Positions 47,063-55,798 of a stretch of DNA of 64,000 nucleotides are shown in pieces. Location: positions 1 through 64,000 of IMG/VR virus record IMGVR_UViG_3300045282_000183; one strand, given 5' to 3'. Every line of letters starts with the position of its first letter. Position 1 is the first letter of the stretch. Origin of the DNA: a virus. Made by a program: the position numbers and the translations under genes. Under the pieces are notes generated by a model. The model was given only the letters and a program-made list of their open reading frames with translations. It was not told the DNA's origin and made no database searches.

Positions 47063-47265
47063 TCACGCGGGTCAGCCAGCGCGTCAGCGATGCGGCGTTC
47101 GCCGCCGTGCGCAAGTTCGCCGACGACTCGGGCTATGGCAGCTTTCTCACGAACGAGAACGCTCGCGCCATCGGCGACGTCGCCGCGCTGGCCGCAGTGC
47201 GCGCCGCACTCGAGGACAGCGGCGCGAAGATCGTGAACCCCGAGCAGCCGTTCGCGCCGGAGTGA
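47059..47265 (+). CDS. 68-residue hypothetical protein
   Basis: ATG 47059 in ATGA overlap and stop overlapping the next ATG. Ala-rich helical product (MITRVSQRVSDAAFAAVR, DVAALAAVRAALEDSG). Not recognised. Confidence 0.55.
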   Translation: MITRVSQRVSDAAFAAVRKFADDSGYGSFLTNENARAIGDVAALAAVRAALEDSGAKIVNPEQPFAPE

Positions 47266-48032
47266 TGGTCAAGACTGCCGACAGAGCTCGCCGCGAGACC
47301 AAGAAGGAGCGCGTCTCCTTCGCGGCGAGCAGGAAGGCCGAGAAGGACTTCGCTCGGCACCTGCGCAAGATCGCCGGAAAGATCGGCCATCTCGTCGAGC
47401 AATTCGAGCCGGACGATCCGCAGCAGATGACCGAGCTCGAGCACATGTTGCAGAGCTACGCGAAGACCATCGAGCCTTGGGCGCGCGCCGTCAGCCGCCG
47501 CATGCTCGCCGACGCCAGTCGCCGCGACGAGCGCGAGTGGCGCAAGATGTCCGACAAGATGAGCGGTCTCATTCGCGGAGAGACGCGAAGGAACAATCCC
47601 GTGGGGCGAGCGCTTCGCCAGCTCCACGACGAGCAGGTCGCGCTCATCACGAGCCTCCCGCTGGAGGCGGCTCAGCGCGTGCACGAGCTGACGATCAAGA
47701 ACCTGACCACGGGCGGGCGCTCGAAGGAGATAGCCGCCGAGATCATGAAGTCGGGCAAGGTCGCTCGCAGCCGCGCTAACTTGATAGCCCGGACTGAGGT
47801 GGCGAGGTCATCGAGCCTGCTCACGCAGGTTCGAGCCGAGCAGATCGGCTCCGAGGGCTACGTCTGGCGCACGAGTCTGGACCAGGACGTGCGCCCTGCG
47901 CACAAGAAGATGGAGGGCAAGTTCGTGCGCTGGGACAGCCCTCCTCGTCTCGAGGACGGCACCGTCACGCACGCGGGCCAGATCTACAATTGTCGCTGTT
48001 ACCCCGAGCCGGTCATACCGGACGAACTCTGA
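47265..48032 (+). CDS. Phage Mu F-like head morphogenesis protein
   Basis: ATG 47265 overlaps the previous stop. The 255-residue product is helical and basic in the first half, and residues ~165-255 match the Mu gpF/SPP1 gp7-like domain: ANLIARTEVARSSSLL, EGYVWRTSLDQDVRPAHKK, AGQIYNCRCYPEPV. These minor head proteins sit near the portal. Gene order portal-gpF-protease-capsid is canonical. Confidence 0.85.
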   Translation: MVKTADRARRETKKERVSFAASRKAEKDFARHLRKIAGKIGHLVEQFEPDDPQQMTELEHMLQSYAKTIEPWARAVSRRMLADASRRDEREWRKMSDKMSGLIRGETRRNNPVGRALRQLHDEQVALITSLPLEAAQRVHELTIKNLTTGGRSKEIAAEIMKSGKVARSRANLIARTEVARSSSLLTQVRAEQIGSEGYVWRTSLDQDVRPAHKKMEGKFVRWDSPPRLEDGTVTHAGQIYNCRCYPEPVIPDEL

Positions 48033-48045
48033 AGGAGCTACTCAC

Positions 48046-48642
48046 ATGAAGAACCGCATCTTCGGCCTCGCTCTCGCGCTGGTCACTCTGTTTCCTGCTG
48101 CTGCGCTGGCGCAGTTCATTCAGCCGCCGAACTCGACGACGCTCTACCCGACGTATCGCGCGGCAATCACGGGTCTGGTAACCGCCGCGTCGGCCACTGA
48201 CTTCTTCACCATTCAGGGCAGCGCCACGAAGACGGTCTACGTGACCGACATGCGTTGCTCGGGCATCGGCTCGACTGCCGGAACGCCGGACATTCAGGTC
48301 GTGAAGCGCAGCGCGGCTAACACGACCGGCACGTCGACGTCCCCGACCGTCGTGCCGCTGGACAGCCAGAACGCGGCCGGGACCGCCGTCGTTAAGGCGT
48401 ACACCGCGAACCCGGGCGCGCTCGGGGCCATCGTCGGCGTCGTCGACTCCTACAAGCTGGCGCTTCCGCTGGCCGCGACCGGCTCGGAGATGCAGGTCGG
48501 TGCGACAGACTTTCTGCAGAGTCGCTTCACGCAGCCGATCATTTTGCGCGGCGTGGCGCAGACGCTCGCGCTCAATGGCAACGCGGCCACGCTCGCGGCT
48601 GGCGCGTCGCTGAACTGCTCGGCCACATGGTTCGAGAAGTGA
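48046..48642 (+). CDS. Exported protein in the capsid module
   Basis: ATG 48046 with SD aaggagc. The 198-residue product has a clear Sec signal peptide (LALALVTLFPAAALAQ, cleavage about residue 23) and a mature beta-rich, Ala/Thr-rich domain (YRAAITGLVTAASATDFF, KTVYVTDMRCSG). Export of a protein encoded between head morphogenesis and protease genes is unusual. It could be a host-surface or virion-decoration protein; role unknown. Confidence 0.65.
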   Translation: MKNRIFGLALALVTLFPAAALAQFIQPPNSTTLYPTYRAAITGLVTAASATDFFTIQGSATKTVYVTDMRCSGIGSTAGTPDIQVVKRSAANTTGTSTSPTVVPLDSQNAAGTAVVKAYTANPGALGAIVGVVDSYKLALPLAATGSEMQVGATDFLQSRFTQPIILRGVAQTLALNGNAATLAAGASLNCSATWFEK

Positions 48643-48644
48643 TC

Positions 48645-49061
48645 ATGAGGAGAGCTCTCGTACTCGGAGCTCTTCTGCTCGCACTCGCGAGCTGGAACTC
48701 TCCGGCCTCGGCGCAGTCGTTGCCGAAGAAGTACCTGAGCGCCGCGTCGAACAACTCGACGCTCGTGCTCGGGCGCTCGTCCGTGGTCAAGATGCTCGTC
48801 GCGGTGAACACCACGGCGACCATCTACTACGTCAAGCTCTACAACAAGGCCACCGCGCCGACGTGCGGCACGGACGTTCCAGTGATCACCGTGCCGGTCC
48901 CGGCGCTCGCCACGGGTGGCCCGCCCGTGCAACTCGGCGTCGACGACGGTCTCCTGTTTCCGCTCGGCGTGGGCTTCTGCATCGTCGCCGGCATCGCCGA
49001 CAACGACAACACGAGCGCTGCCACTGGCGTCGCGCTCAATCTCGGAGTATCCGGACGATGA
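48645..49061 (+). CDS. Second exported protein in the capsid module
   Basis: ATG 48645 follows the previous stop by 2 nt. The 138-residue product has a Sec signal peptide (LVLGALLLALASWNSPASA) and a beta-rich mature part with two Cys (PTCGTDVP, GFCIVAGIADNDNTSAA). The C-terminal GIADNDNTSAATG pattern occurs in short phage-encoded proteins of unknown function. Its stop overlaps the protease start. Confidence 0.65.
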   Translation: MRRALVLGALLLALASWNSPASAQSLPKKYLSAASNNSTLVLGRSSVVKMLVAVNTTATIYYVKLYNKATAPTCGTDVPVITVPVPALATGGPPVQLGVDDGLLFPLGVGFCIVAGIADNDNTSAATGVALNLGVSGR

Positions 49062-50497
49062 CCATGACGAGGCGCTTTCACACCACGATGGCGCTCGGCG
49101 ACAAGCGTCACGTGACGCCCGAGGGTTTCCTCGTGTGCCACGACGTCCCGATGGCTCGCATCGGCGACATGTTGTACGGCCCGGAGGAGACCCCCGTTCA
49201 CTCCACCGACGGCGTGTCGGGGGTGACAATTCGTCGCGAGGAGGACGAGGTGTTCCGCGAGGACACCATGCTCTCGATCATCGGCAAGCCGGTGACCAAT
49301 GACCACCCCGAGGCGCTCGTTGATCCGCAGTCGTGGCGCGACAGCTCGGTCGGCACGGTCATGAATGCTCGTCGCGGGGAGGGTGTCTACAAGGACCTTC
49401 TCATCGGCGACATCATGATCTGCGAGCCGCAGGCGATCCAGGACGTGCTCGCGGGCAAGGTCGAGGTCAGCTGCGGCTACGACGCGGAGTACGAGGAGCT
49501 GAAGCCCGGTCTCGGGCGACAGAAGAACATCATCTACAATCATCTGGCGCTGGTCGACAAGGGTAGATGCGGCCCGCGCTGCTCGATCGGGGATTATCAG
49601 CCCCCGGAACTTCAAACAGAAGAGGACGACACCATGAGCAATCGACTTGTCGTGAAGGACAAGAAGTCACTGTACGCGCGCCTGAAGCAACTGATGGGCA
49701 GCGGCGTGACTGTCAAGGACGCTGATCTCGAGGAGGCCTTCTCCAAGGAGACCAGCGACGACGTCACCACCGAGGAGGGCGCGTCCGGCATGGGCGACGT
49801 CCACATTCACATGGGCGGTGCGCCGTCCGGAGAGAAGCCGATCGCGGTCGGCGGCGACGCCGTGGACCCGAACGCGGTCGACCCGACCGCTGGTCAGGGT
49901 CAGCTCGACCCCGCGCTCGAGGCTCGTTTCCAGGGCATCGAGACCTCGATCTCCACGATCGCGGCCGCCGTCCAGAAGCTGGTCGGCGGTGAGGAAGAGG
50001 AAGACCCGAGCAACAACTTCTCGGAGCAGGCCGACGAGGTTGGCAAGACCGAGGAGGAGATGAAAAAGGCCGAGGACAGCGCGTTCTTCCGGGACACGTT
50101 CCAGGAGACCGTGGCTCTGGCCGAGATCATCGTGCCGGGCGTCAAGGTGCCGTCGTTCGACGCCAAGGCGAAGCCGGGCAAGACCTACGACGCCATCTGC
50201 AATTTCCGTCGCACCGTGCTTGATCTGGCGTGGAACGATGGCAAGTCGCGTCAGTATCTGCAGGACATCCTTGGGAACGGCAAGGACCCGAAGACCGGCT
50301 GCAAGACGTGTGATCAGGTGCGCAGCGCGTTCCGCGCCCTGTCTCTCGCGCGACGTGCGGACAACAACGGCTCGGCGACCAATGATCGCCGCGAGCGGAC
50401 CGGCGACTACGGTGCCGTGCGCAGCACGAGCGCGATCAAGACGCCGGCCGATCTCCAGAAGCACATCGAGGCGAAGCGGAAGAGCAAGGCCGCCTGA
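49058..50497 (+). CDS. DUF2213-type prohead protease/scaffold
   Basis: ATG 49058 in ATGA overlap. Residues 1-180 of 479 match DUF2213 proteins (TPEGFLVCHDVPMARIG, GKPVTNDHPEALVDP, CGYDAEYEE, YNHLALVDKGRCG), with a His and Ser/Asp set typical of prohead proteases. The rest is acidic and helical, a scaffold-like tail. An internal in-frame ATG at 49634 (SD agagga) could give a separate ~287-residue scaffold starting MSNRLVVKDKK, as in lambda C/Nu3. Followed by decoration and capsid genes. Confidence 0.8.
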   Translation: MTMTRRFHTTMALGDKRHVTPEGFLVCHDVPMARIGDMLYGPEETPVHSTDGVSGVTIRREEDEVFREDTMLSIIGKPVTNDHPEALVDPQSWRDSSVGTVMNARRGEGVYKDLLIGDIMICEPQAIQDVLAGKVEVSCGYDAEYEELKPGLGRQKNIIYNHLALVDKGRCGPRCSIGDYQPPELQTEEDDTMSNRLVVKDKKSLYARLKQLMGSGVTVKDADLEEAFSKETSDDVTTEEGASGMGDVHIHMGGAPSGEKPIAVGGDAVDPNAVDPTAGQGQLDPALEARFQGIETSISTIAAAVQKLVGGEEEEDPSNNFSEQADEVGKTEEEMKKAEDSAFFRDTFQETVALAEIIVPGVKVPSFDAKAKPGKTYDAICNFRRTVLDLAWNDGKSRQYLQDILGNGKDPKTGCKTCDQVRSAFRALSLARRADNNGSATNDRRERTGDYGAVRSTSAIKTPADLQKHIEAKRKSKAA

Positions 50498-50524
50498 GCC
50501 CAGCAACGAAAGGAAACCAGAGAC

Positions 50525-51124
50525 ATGTTGTTCTTCAAGAAGAAAGCGCTGATCCTCGCGGCTCCCGCGATCATCGGCATCTCGCGCGGTCGCTCCTACA
50601 CCCGGGACGTCGCGTACAACTACCGGATGCCTGCCGGGTTCTCCGGCGACATCAATCGCACGCATCCCGCCAGCGTCGAGCCGGTGCAGTGGGATCCAAC
50701 CAATCCGCCGACCTTCACTGGTCAGGCGGTCGTGGTCGACGCGACCAGCAAGAAGGTTCGCGCGTGTGGCGTGGTCGACGACTCGGCGCTCACGGACATC
50801 TACGGTCTGGCCGTGCGCGTGTTCCCGATCCAGCAGTCGACGGGCGGCATGTCCGCGTCGTTCGGTGTCGGCGCTCCTCCGGTCAATCAGCCGGGTGACG
50901 TGCTGAAGTCTGGCTACATGATGGTCACCGTCAGCAACCTCGGTGTTCCCGTCAAGGGTGGTCAGGTCCACGTCTGGGCCAAGCCCGCTGCCGGTAATCA
51001 CATCCAAGGAGGCCTGGAGGTCGCGGCCGTCGGTGGCAGCACCATCTCGCTTCCGCTCAACTCCTACTCGTGGAACGGTGGTCCGGACGCCAACGGCGTC
51101 GCGGAAGTCATCATCCGCGCCTGA
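50525..51124 (+). CDS. Capsid decoration / structural cement protein
   Basis: A 199-residue product directly upstream of the major capsid gene. The sequence is beta-rich with the pattern YRMPAGFSGDINRTHPASVE, GQAVVVDATSKKVR, PGDVLKSGYMMVTVSN typical of head-stabilising cement proteins in this gene order. SD aaaggaaacc. Confidence 0.75.
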   Translation: MLFFKKKALILAAPAIIGISRGRSYTRDVAYNYRMPAGFSGDINRTHPASVEPVQWDPTNPPTFTGQAVVVDATSKKVRACGVVDDSALTDIYGLAVRVFPIQQSTGGMSASFGVGAPPVNQPGDVLKSGYMMVTVSNLGVPVKGGQVHVWAKPAAGNHIQGGLEVAAVGGSTISLPLNSYSWNGGPDANGVAEVIIRA

Positions 51125-51147
51125 TCCCAGGAAAGGACATCAGTACC

Positions 51148-52341
51148 ATGAAACACTTCTCTCCTCAGCAGCTCGCGGTCATCAACCGCGTTGCTGCTCC
51201 CTTCGTCGCTCGCAGCTTGGGCCGGGCCTACACCCGGGACATGCTGACGTTCGACAACCGGGCACACGAGATGATCCCGGGCACGCGCGGCGACGCGCGC
51301 GGCATCACGCTGGATCACTCGTACGGTCGGCCGTTCGGCTACACGTACACCGGCGACGGCAGCATGACCTGCGACAGTACCGGCGCGTATCTCGTCGGCG
51401 AGCTGGAGCGACTGGACCAGACGCTGCACGAGCCGCTCGCGGCAATCTCGTGGGATCGCGACATCGATCTTCGCGAGGACGTCACGATCGCTGACGACAT
51501 CAGCTCGTTCACTCTGTCGACGTACGCGTCGGCTGGCGGTCTGGGCACCGGCAACGGCATCGGCAACGGCAAGGCGTGGATCGGCAAGACGACCGATCAG
51601 GTCACCGGCGTCGGCGTCGACATCGCCAAGCTGCCCTTCCCGCTCACTCCTTGGGGCATCGAGATCAAGTACACGATCTTCGAACTCGAGAGTGCCGCGA
51701 AGGTTGGTCGTCCCATCGACCAGCAGAAGTACAACGGCATGAAGCTGAAGCACGACATGGACATCGACGAGCAGGTGTACATCGGCGACACTTCGGCCGG
51801 GTTCACGGGTCTGCTGAACAACACGCTCGTGACCAACGTGACCAACCTGCCCGCCGGAGCCGGCGGATCCACGCTCTGGTCGACCAAGACCCCCGACGAG
51901 GTTCTCGCGGACTTCAACTTCGCGATCACCTCCGTCTGGTCGGCGTCGGCTTGGGCGAAGATGCCCAACAAGATCCTTGTTCCCCCGACGCAGTTCGGCG
52001 CGCTCTCGACCGCCAAGGTCTCGAACGCGGGCAACATCTCGGTGATCAAGTACATCGAGGAGAACAACGTCGTCGCTACCTCGGGCAAGGGCAAGCTGGA
52101 CATCCAGCCCTGCAAGTGGAACATCGGCGCCGGAGTCGGTGGCACGGTCGGCACTGCCGACGGTCACGACCGGATGCTCGTATACACCCAGGACAAGGAC
52201 ATGGTTCGGTTCCCCATGACCCTTCTGCAGCGGACGCCGGTGCAGTACGAGTCCATCTATCACAAGTGCACGTACTTCTGCAAGCTCGGCGTCGTCGAGG
52301 TCGTGTACCCCGAGACCATCGGCTACTTCGACGGTCTCTGA
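51148..52341 (+). CDS. Major capsid protein (DUF2184 type)
   Basis: ATG 51148 with SD aggaaagg. The 397-residue product fits the DUF2184 family of HK97-fold capsid proteins: AISWDRDIDLREDVTIADD, IEIKYTIFELESAAKVGRPI, DIDEQVYIGDTSAGFTGLL, VPPTQFGALSTAKVS, VYPETIGYFDGL. No N-terminal scaffold domain, in line with a separate protease/scaffold gene. Its spacing and flanks (cement protein, head completion) agree. Confidence 0.92.
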   Translation: MKHFSPQQLAVINRVAAPFVARSLGRAYTRDMLTFDNRAHEMIPGTRGDARGITLDHSYGRPFGYTYTGDGSMTCDSTGAYLVGELERLDQTLHEPLAAISWDRDIDLREDVTIADDISSFTLSTYASAGGLGTGNGIGNGKAWIGKTTDQVTGVGVDIAKLPFPLTPWGIEIKYTIFELESAAKVGRPIDQQKYNGMKLKHDMDIDEQVYIGDTSAGFTGLLNNTLVTNVTNLPAGAGGSTLWSTKTPDEVLADFNFAITSVWSASAWAKMPNKILVPPTQFGALSTAKVSNAGNISVIKYIEENNVVATSGKGKLDIQPCKWNIGAGVGGTVGTADGHDRMLVYTQDKDMVRFPMTLLQRTPVQYESIYHKCTYFCKLGVVEVVYPETIGYFDGL

Positions 52342-52363
52342 GCCCAAGGAAAGGACAACCAAG

Positions 52364-53188
52364 ATGCGAGATGCACAAGACACGAACCGACAGACCGTCG
52401 GCGGCACCGCCGCGATGTTCGGCGGCAACGAACCTCGTCCGGCCTTCGCGGTCGACGAGCGCAACACGGTGCAGCGGTTCTTCCCGGGGCCCGTGAGGCT
52501 CACCCTCCCCGACCACACTCAGCGGCAGTGGAACGCCGGTCTGCAGGACGTCCCGGCCGAGCTGGCCGACCATCCGTGGCTGAAGAGCAACGGTGTGGTC
52601 GAACCGGCGAAGGGTCAGGTCGCTCCGCAGATGATGCTCATGGCGCATCCCAACTCGCAGGCCGCCGCGACTGCCATCGCGCAGTCGGGGGTCTACGACG
52701 CCACGCTCGTCCCGACGCACGAGACCACGGACGAGGACGTGCAGGCCGCCGACCAGATGGCCGGTCTGGCCGCCGAGAACCTGCGCGCCGCGGAGGACAA
52801 TCTCGAGAAGGCTCGGCAGACATACGCGTCCGCCGTCCAGGCGGTCGAGACCTCGCGAGAGCGGGCTCTTCGTCGCCGCGGTCCCGACAACGAGCGTCGT
52901 CTCGAGGGACCGGGCAAGGGCGAGCGCATGACCAAGGAGCAGCGGGACTTCGCCGAGCAGCGTGCCCGCGAGCAGGGTGGCGGCGGCACCACCAAGGAGC
53001 TGCCGCACGTCGACAAGCTCACCGCGACCCAGCGCGAGGACTACGACAAGCTCGAGACCGACGAGCAGCGCGACCGCTACATTCGCGCTGCTCGCGCCGA
53101 CAATCTCACCGACAAGATGCGTGAGGACTACGACGAGCTCAAGACCAACGACGAGCGCGACGCCTTGCTCGACAGCAAGAACAGGTGA
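52364..53188 (+). CDS. Hypothetical virion-module protein
   Basis: A 274-residue product. The N-terminal half contains FFPGPVRLTLPDHTQRQW and ELADHPWLKSNGV, resembling short phage virion proteins that end with a peptidoglycan-like contact; the C-terminal half is charged, with a repeat-like REDYDKLETDEQRDRYI / REDYDELKTNDERDALL (tandem 17-residue units). Probably a head accessory or scaffold-like protein. Confidence 0.6.
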   Translation: MRDAQDTNRQTVGGTAAMFGGNEPRPAFAVDERNTVQRFFPGPVRLTLPDHTQRQWNAGLQDVPAELADHPWLKSNGVVEPAKGQVAPQMMLMAHPNSQAAATAIAQSGVYDATLVPTHETTDEDVQAADQMAGLAAENLRAAEDNLEKARQTYASAVQAVETSRERALRRRGPDNERRLEGPGKGERMTKEQRDFAEQRAREQGGGGTTKELPHVDKLTATQREDYDKLETDEQRDRYIRAARADNLTDKMREDYDELKTNDERDALLDSKNR

Positions 53189-53192
53189 GCTC

Positions 53193-53684
53193 ATGATGAC
53201 GGCGGCACAGTTCAGGCAGGCATTCACAGAGTTCGGGAGCACGGCCACGTACCCGGACAGCATGATCACGTTCTGGCTGGGCGTCGCCGCCGTCCTCATT
53301 CCTCAGTCCACGTGGGGTCCTCCTGCTGACCCCTACGTCAATCCGCCGACAATGGTCTACGATATCGGCGTTCTCAACTACGTCGCGCACCAGATTTCCC
53401 TGGAGGCGCGCGCGATCGCGACCACCGCGGCTGGCGCGATACCCGGAGGCACTCCCAGCGGACCCGTCTCGAGCGAGTCCGTCGGCGGTGTCTCCAGAAG
53501 CTACGACGCCGATGCCACGCTGCTCGAGAGCGGCGGCGACTGGAACCGCACGACCTACGGCGTGCGCTTTCTCCAGCTCGCGCGTCTCATGGGCAAGGGA
53601 CCGGTGCAGATCGACACGTGCGGCGGCAATCCCTACGGCTATCCGTGGGCGGGACCGTTCCCCTTCGGCGGACCGTACTACTGA
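53193..53684 (+). CDS. DUF4054 head-tail connector (head completion) protein
   Basis: ATG 53193. The 163-residue product matches DUF4054: FRQAFTEFGSTATYPDSMIT, FWLGVAAVLIPQSTWGPP, then a helical region and a Gly/Pro-rich end (WAGPFPFGGPYY). These proteins form the adaptor ring under the portal. Gene order agrees. Confidence 0.82.
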   Translation: MMTAAQFRQAFTEFGSTATYPDSMITFWLGVAAVLIPQSTWGPPADPYVNPPTMVYDIGVLNYVAHQISLEARAIATTAAGAIPGGTPSGPVSSESVGGVSRSYDADATLLESGGDWNRTTYGVRFLQLARLMGKGPVQIDTCGGNPYGYPWAGPFPFGGPYY

Positions 53685-53697
53685 GAGGATCAACCTG

Positions 53698-54054
53698 ATG
53701 GCTCTGCTGATCACCACTGTTCTTGCCGTGCTTGCGCTCGTCGCGCCCGCGAATGCCGACATCGTCGCGCATCCTGCCGGGTGCCCGACCAGCGCGTTTT
53801 GCGGCTGTGGAGCCTCGGTCCGCGTGTTCGGCGCGCCGCGCCGCGACCTGTATCTCGCCCGCGCGTGGCTCCGGTTCCCGCGCGCCGCCCCGGCTCCGGG
53901 CATGGTCGGCGCGCGCTCGGGTCACGTGCTCGTGCTCGAGAGCCACGTGTCCGGCGACACGTGGATGGTGTACGACGCGAACAGCGGCGGCCGAAAGACC
54001 CGCCTGCACGCGCGCTCTATCCGTGGCTACTCGATCGTGAACCCTCATGGCTGA
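53698..54054 (+). CDS. Secreted small protein, possibly CHAP/NlpC-like
   Basis: ATG 53698. The 118-residue product has a signal peptide (LLITTVLAVLALVAPANA) and a mature domain with AFCGCGASVRVFG, APGMVGARSGHVLVLESHV, WMVYDANSGGRKTRLH. The order Cys, GHV, N/D is like small CHAP or NlpC/P60 hydrolases, so a periplasmic wall-active enzyme is possible; this is tentative. Overlaps the next gene by 8 nt. Confidence 0.6.
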   Translation: MALLITTVLAVLALVAPANADIVAHPAGCPTSAFCGCGASVRVFGAPRRDLYLARAWLRFPRAAPAPGMVGARSGHVLVLESHVSGDTWMVYDANSGGRKTRLHARSIRGYSIVNPHG

Positions 54055-54457
54055 GGACACCTACGACCTTCTCGCGAAGATAGTCGCGGAGACCCGGTGC
54101 AAGCCAAACTGGAGCTTTCGTCTGGTCGACGAGGACGGCGCGAAGCGGCTCGTGATCCGCATGTACGAGACGAACAACTACGACCAGTCGAAGCAGTTCA
54201 CGGTCGACCACTATCATCCGTGCCCGGTCGCGACCTACAACGAGAAGACTTGGCGTCGCTGGATCTTCGATCAGTGTGTTCGCTCCATGAACCACGAGAT
54301 CGGCGAGGCGCTGCGCTTCGGTCCGGACGAGAACTGCGTGCGTCCCTTCGTGTCCATGCACGGCCCGGGCGAAGACCCGTACACCGTTCACGAGTGGCGT
54401 CCCGAGACCGACGCGCTCACCACGCAGGACGGCTCTCTCCGAGAGGGGTCGGTGTGA
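54047..54457 (+). CDS. Conserved phage neck-module protein
   Basis: A 136-residue product (KPNWSFRLVDEDGAKRLVIR, PVATYNEKTWRRWIFDQC, SMHGPGEDPYTVHEW) of a family found in tail/neck modules of unrelated phages, role unknown. Stop overlaps the next GTG. Confidence 0.6.
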   Translation: MAEDTYDLLAKIVAETRCKPNWSFRLVDEDGAKRLVIRMYETNNYDQSKQFTVDHYHPCPVATYNEKTWRRWIFDQCVRSMNHEIGEALRFGPDENCVRPFVSMHGPGEDPYTVHEWRPETDALTTQDGSLREGSV

Positions 54458-54939
54458 AGAGCGGCCTTCACGTCATCCTCGACAACGTCGCGCAGGTCGC
54501 CGACGGCATCGGCATCTTGTCGCGCTCGCGCGTCATGGTCGGCATCCCGGAGGACAAGGGTGCCAGGAAAGAGGGCGCGGTCACGAACGCTCAGCTGCTC
54601 TACGTGCACGAGAACGGCGAGCCTGCGCACAACATCCCCGCGCGTCCGACGCTGAAGCCCGGCATCCAGAACGCGCAGGGCGAGATCAACCGACGTCTCG
54701 AGCTCGCCGGACACGCCGCGCTCGACGGCAAGCCGAGCAGCGTGCGCGCGCAACTCGCCGCCGCAGGATCCGCTGGCGCGCAGTCCGTGAAGCGCATGAT
54801 CAACAGCAACGTCGGCCCCCCGCTCAAGCCCTCCACGCTCGCCGCTCGCAAGAGGCGGGGGGTGAAGCGCACGAACACGCTGGTCGACACTGGCCGGATG
54901 CGCAACGCCGTGACCTACGTGGTCAGTGAGGAGAAGTGA
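54454..54939 (+). CDS. Tail completion / virion morphogenesis protein (HK97 gp10-like)
   Basis: GTG 54454 overlaps the previous stop. The 161-residue product has RVMVGIPEDKGARKEG, NAQLLYVHENGEPAHNIPA, RPTLKPGI and NTLVDTGRMRNAVTYVV, typical of neck and tail-completion proteins. Order in the neck module supports this. Confidence 0.75.
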   Translation: MKSGLHVILDNVAQVADGIGILSRSRVMVGIPEDKGARKEGAVTNAQLLYVHENGEPAHNIPARPTLKPGIQNAQGEINRRLELAGHAALDGKPSSVRAQLAAAGSAGAQSVKRMINSNVGPPLKPSTLAARKRRGVKRTNTLVDTGRMRNAVTYVVSEEK

Positions 54940-55178
54940 TGCCCAGTCTCGGTGAGCTCTCTCAGGCCGTTATCGCACTCGTCGCCGTGGTCGGCTGCGT
55001 AGAGGCCATTCGCGCCCGGAGACAGTCGGCGCGCAACGGCGTCACCATCGCTCAGGTTCGCAAGGAGACCAACGGCATGCGCGCTCAGCTCGAGAACGCC
55101 GCCCGCGCGAGCGGGAACCTGGAGGGGCGCGCCGAGCAGCACGCCGAGGACATCAAGCGAGAAGGAACCACGAGATGA
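54939..55178 (+). CDS. Small TM plus coiled-coil protein
   Basis: ATG 54939 overlaps the previous stop. The 79-residue product has one membrane helix (LSQAVIALVAVVGCVEA) and a charged helix behind it. Unusual in a neck module; possibly spanin-like or a host-membrane protein. Role unknown. Confidence 0.5.
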   Translation: MPSLGELSQAVIALVAVVGCVEAIRARRQSARNGVTIAQVRKETNGMRAQLENAARASGNLEGRAEQHAEDIKREGTTR

Positions 55179-55798
55179 CCCGCCGCATAGTGATCCATCA
55201 CGGAGCCAGGAAGGTCACCGTGCATCCTCACAACAAGTCCAGCGACGGCCTGACGATGTTCGTGCATCGCGCGGCCACGGGTGCGAGGCCATTTGTGCGG
55301 GATGCTGGTGAGAAACATGATCCTGGAACTGGTCAGTTCACGGGTGCACACGGTGGACCGCATCATATAGTGCGAGAAAAGGGTGACCCTCGTGCAAAGG
55401 CGAGTGAGAAGGAACAACGATTGTTGAATTCTGTATCACCGTCTAAATCTTCTGGACCAAAGATAGATCCAGAAAAATTGCGCAAGTCTCAAGAACAGGC
55501 TGCCGCCACGCGCAAGTTGATGGGATTTGGTGACAGTACCGGCGCGTTCCTCCGCCCCGGCACGCACCGGCCAGAGACGCGTGCCAAGCGCACGCCGATC
55601 GATGCTGCGAAGGATGCGTTGTCTAATGATCCAGCTCAGTTGCGAGCCACGGGCCGCACGCTCTTGCAGTATTGTGACACGTCCGCAGAAGTGCGCGAGT
55701 GGGCGCGCGACGAGGGCTACTCGCGCGCGGCCGAGGCTTATCTGATTGAGGGCTTCAAGCAGCAGCGCGTCAAGGAAGGTCTGAGCGAGAACGTCTGA
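55175..55798 (+). CDS. Hypothetical basic protein
   Basis: ATG 55175 in ATGA overlap. The 207-residue product includes EKHDPGTGQFTGAHGGPHH and a basic helical end (SAEVREWARDEGYSRAAEA). The segment 55280-55520 is more AT-rich and uses different codons than its neighbours, suggesting a replaced or recently acquired stretch. HDPGTGQFT occurs in internal phage proteins. Role unknown. Confidence 0.55.
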   Translation: MTRRIVIHHGARKVTVHPHNKSSDGLTMFVHRAATGARPFVRDAGEKHDPGTGQFTGAHGGPHHIVREKGDPRAKASEKEQRLLNSVSPSKSSGPKIDPEKLRKSQEQAAATRKLMGFGDSTGAFLRPGTHRPETRAKRTPIDAAKDALSNDPAQLRATGRTLLQYCDTSAEVREWARDEGYSRAAEAYLIEGFKQQRVKEGLSENV

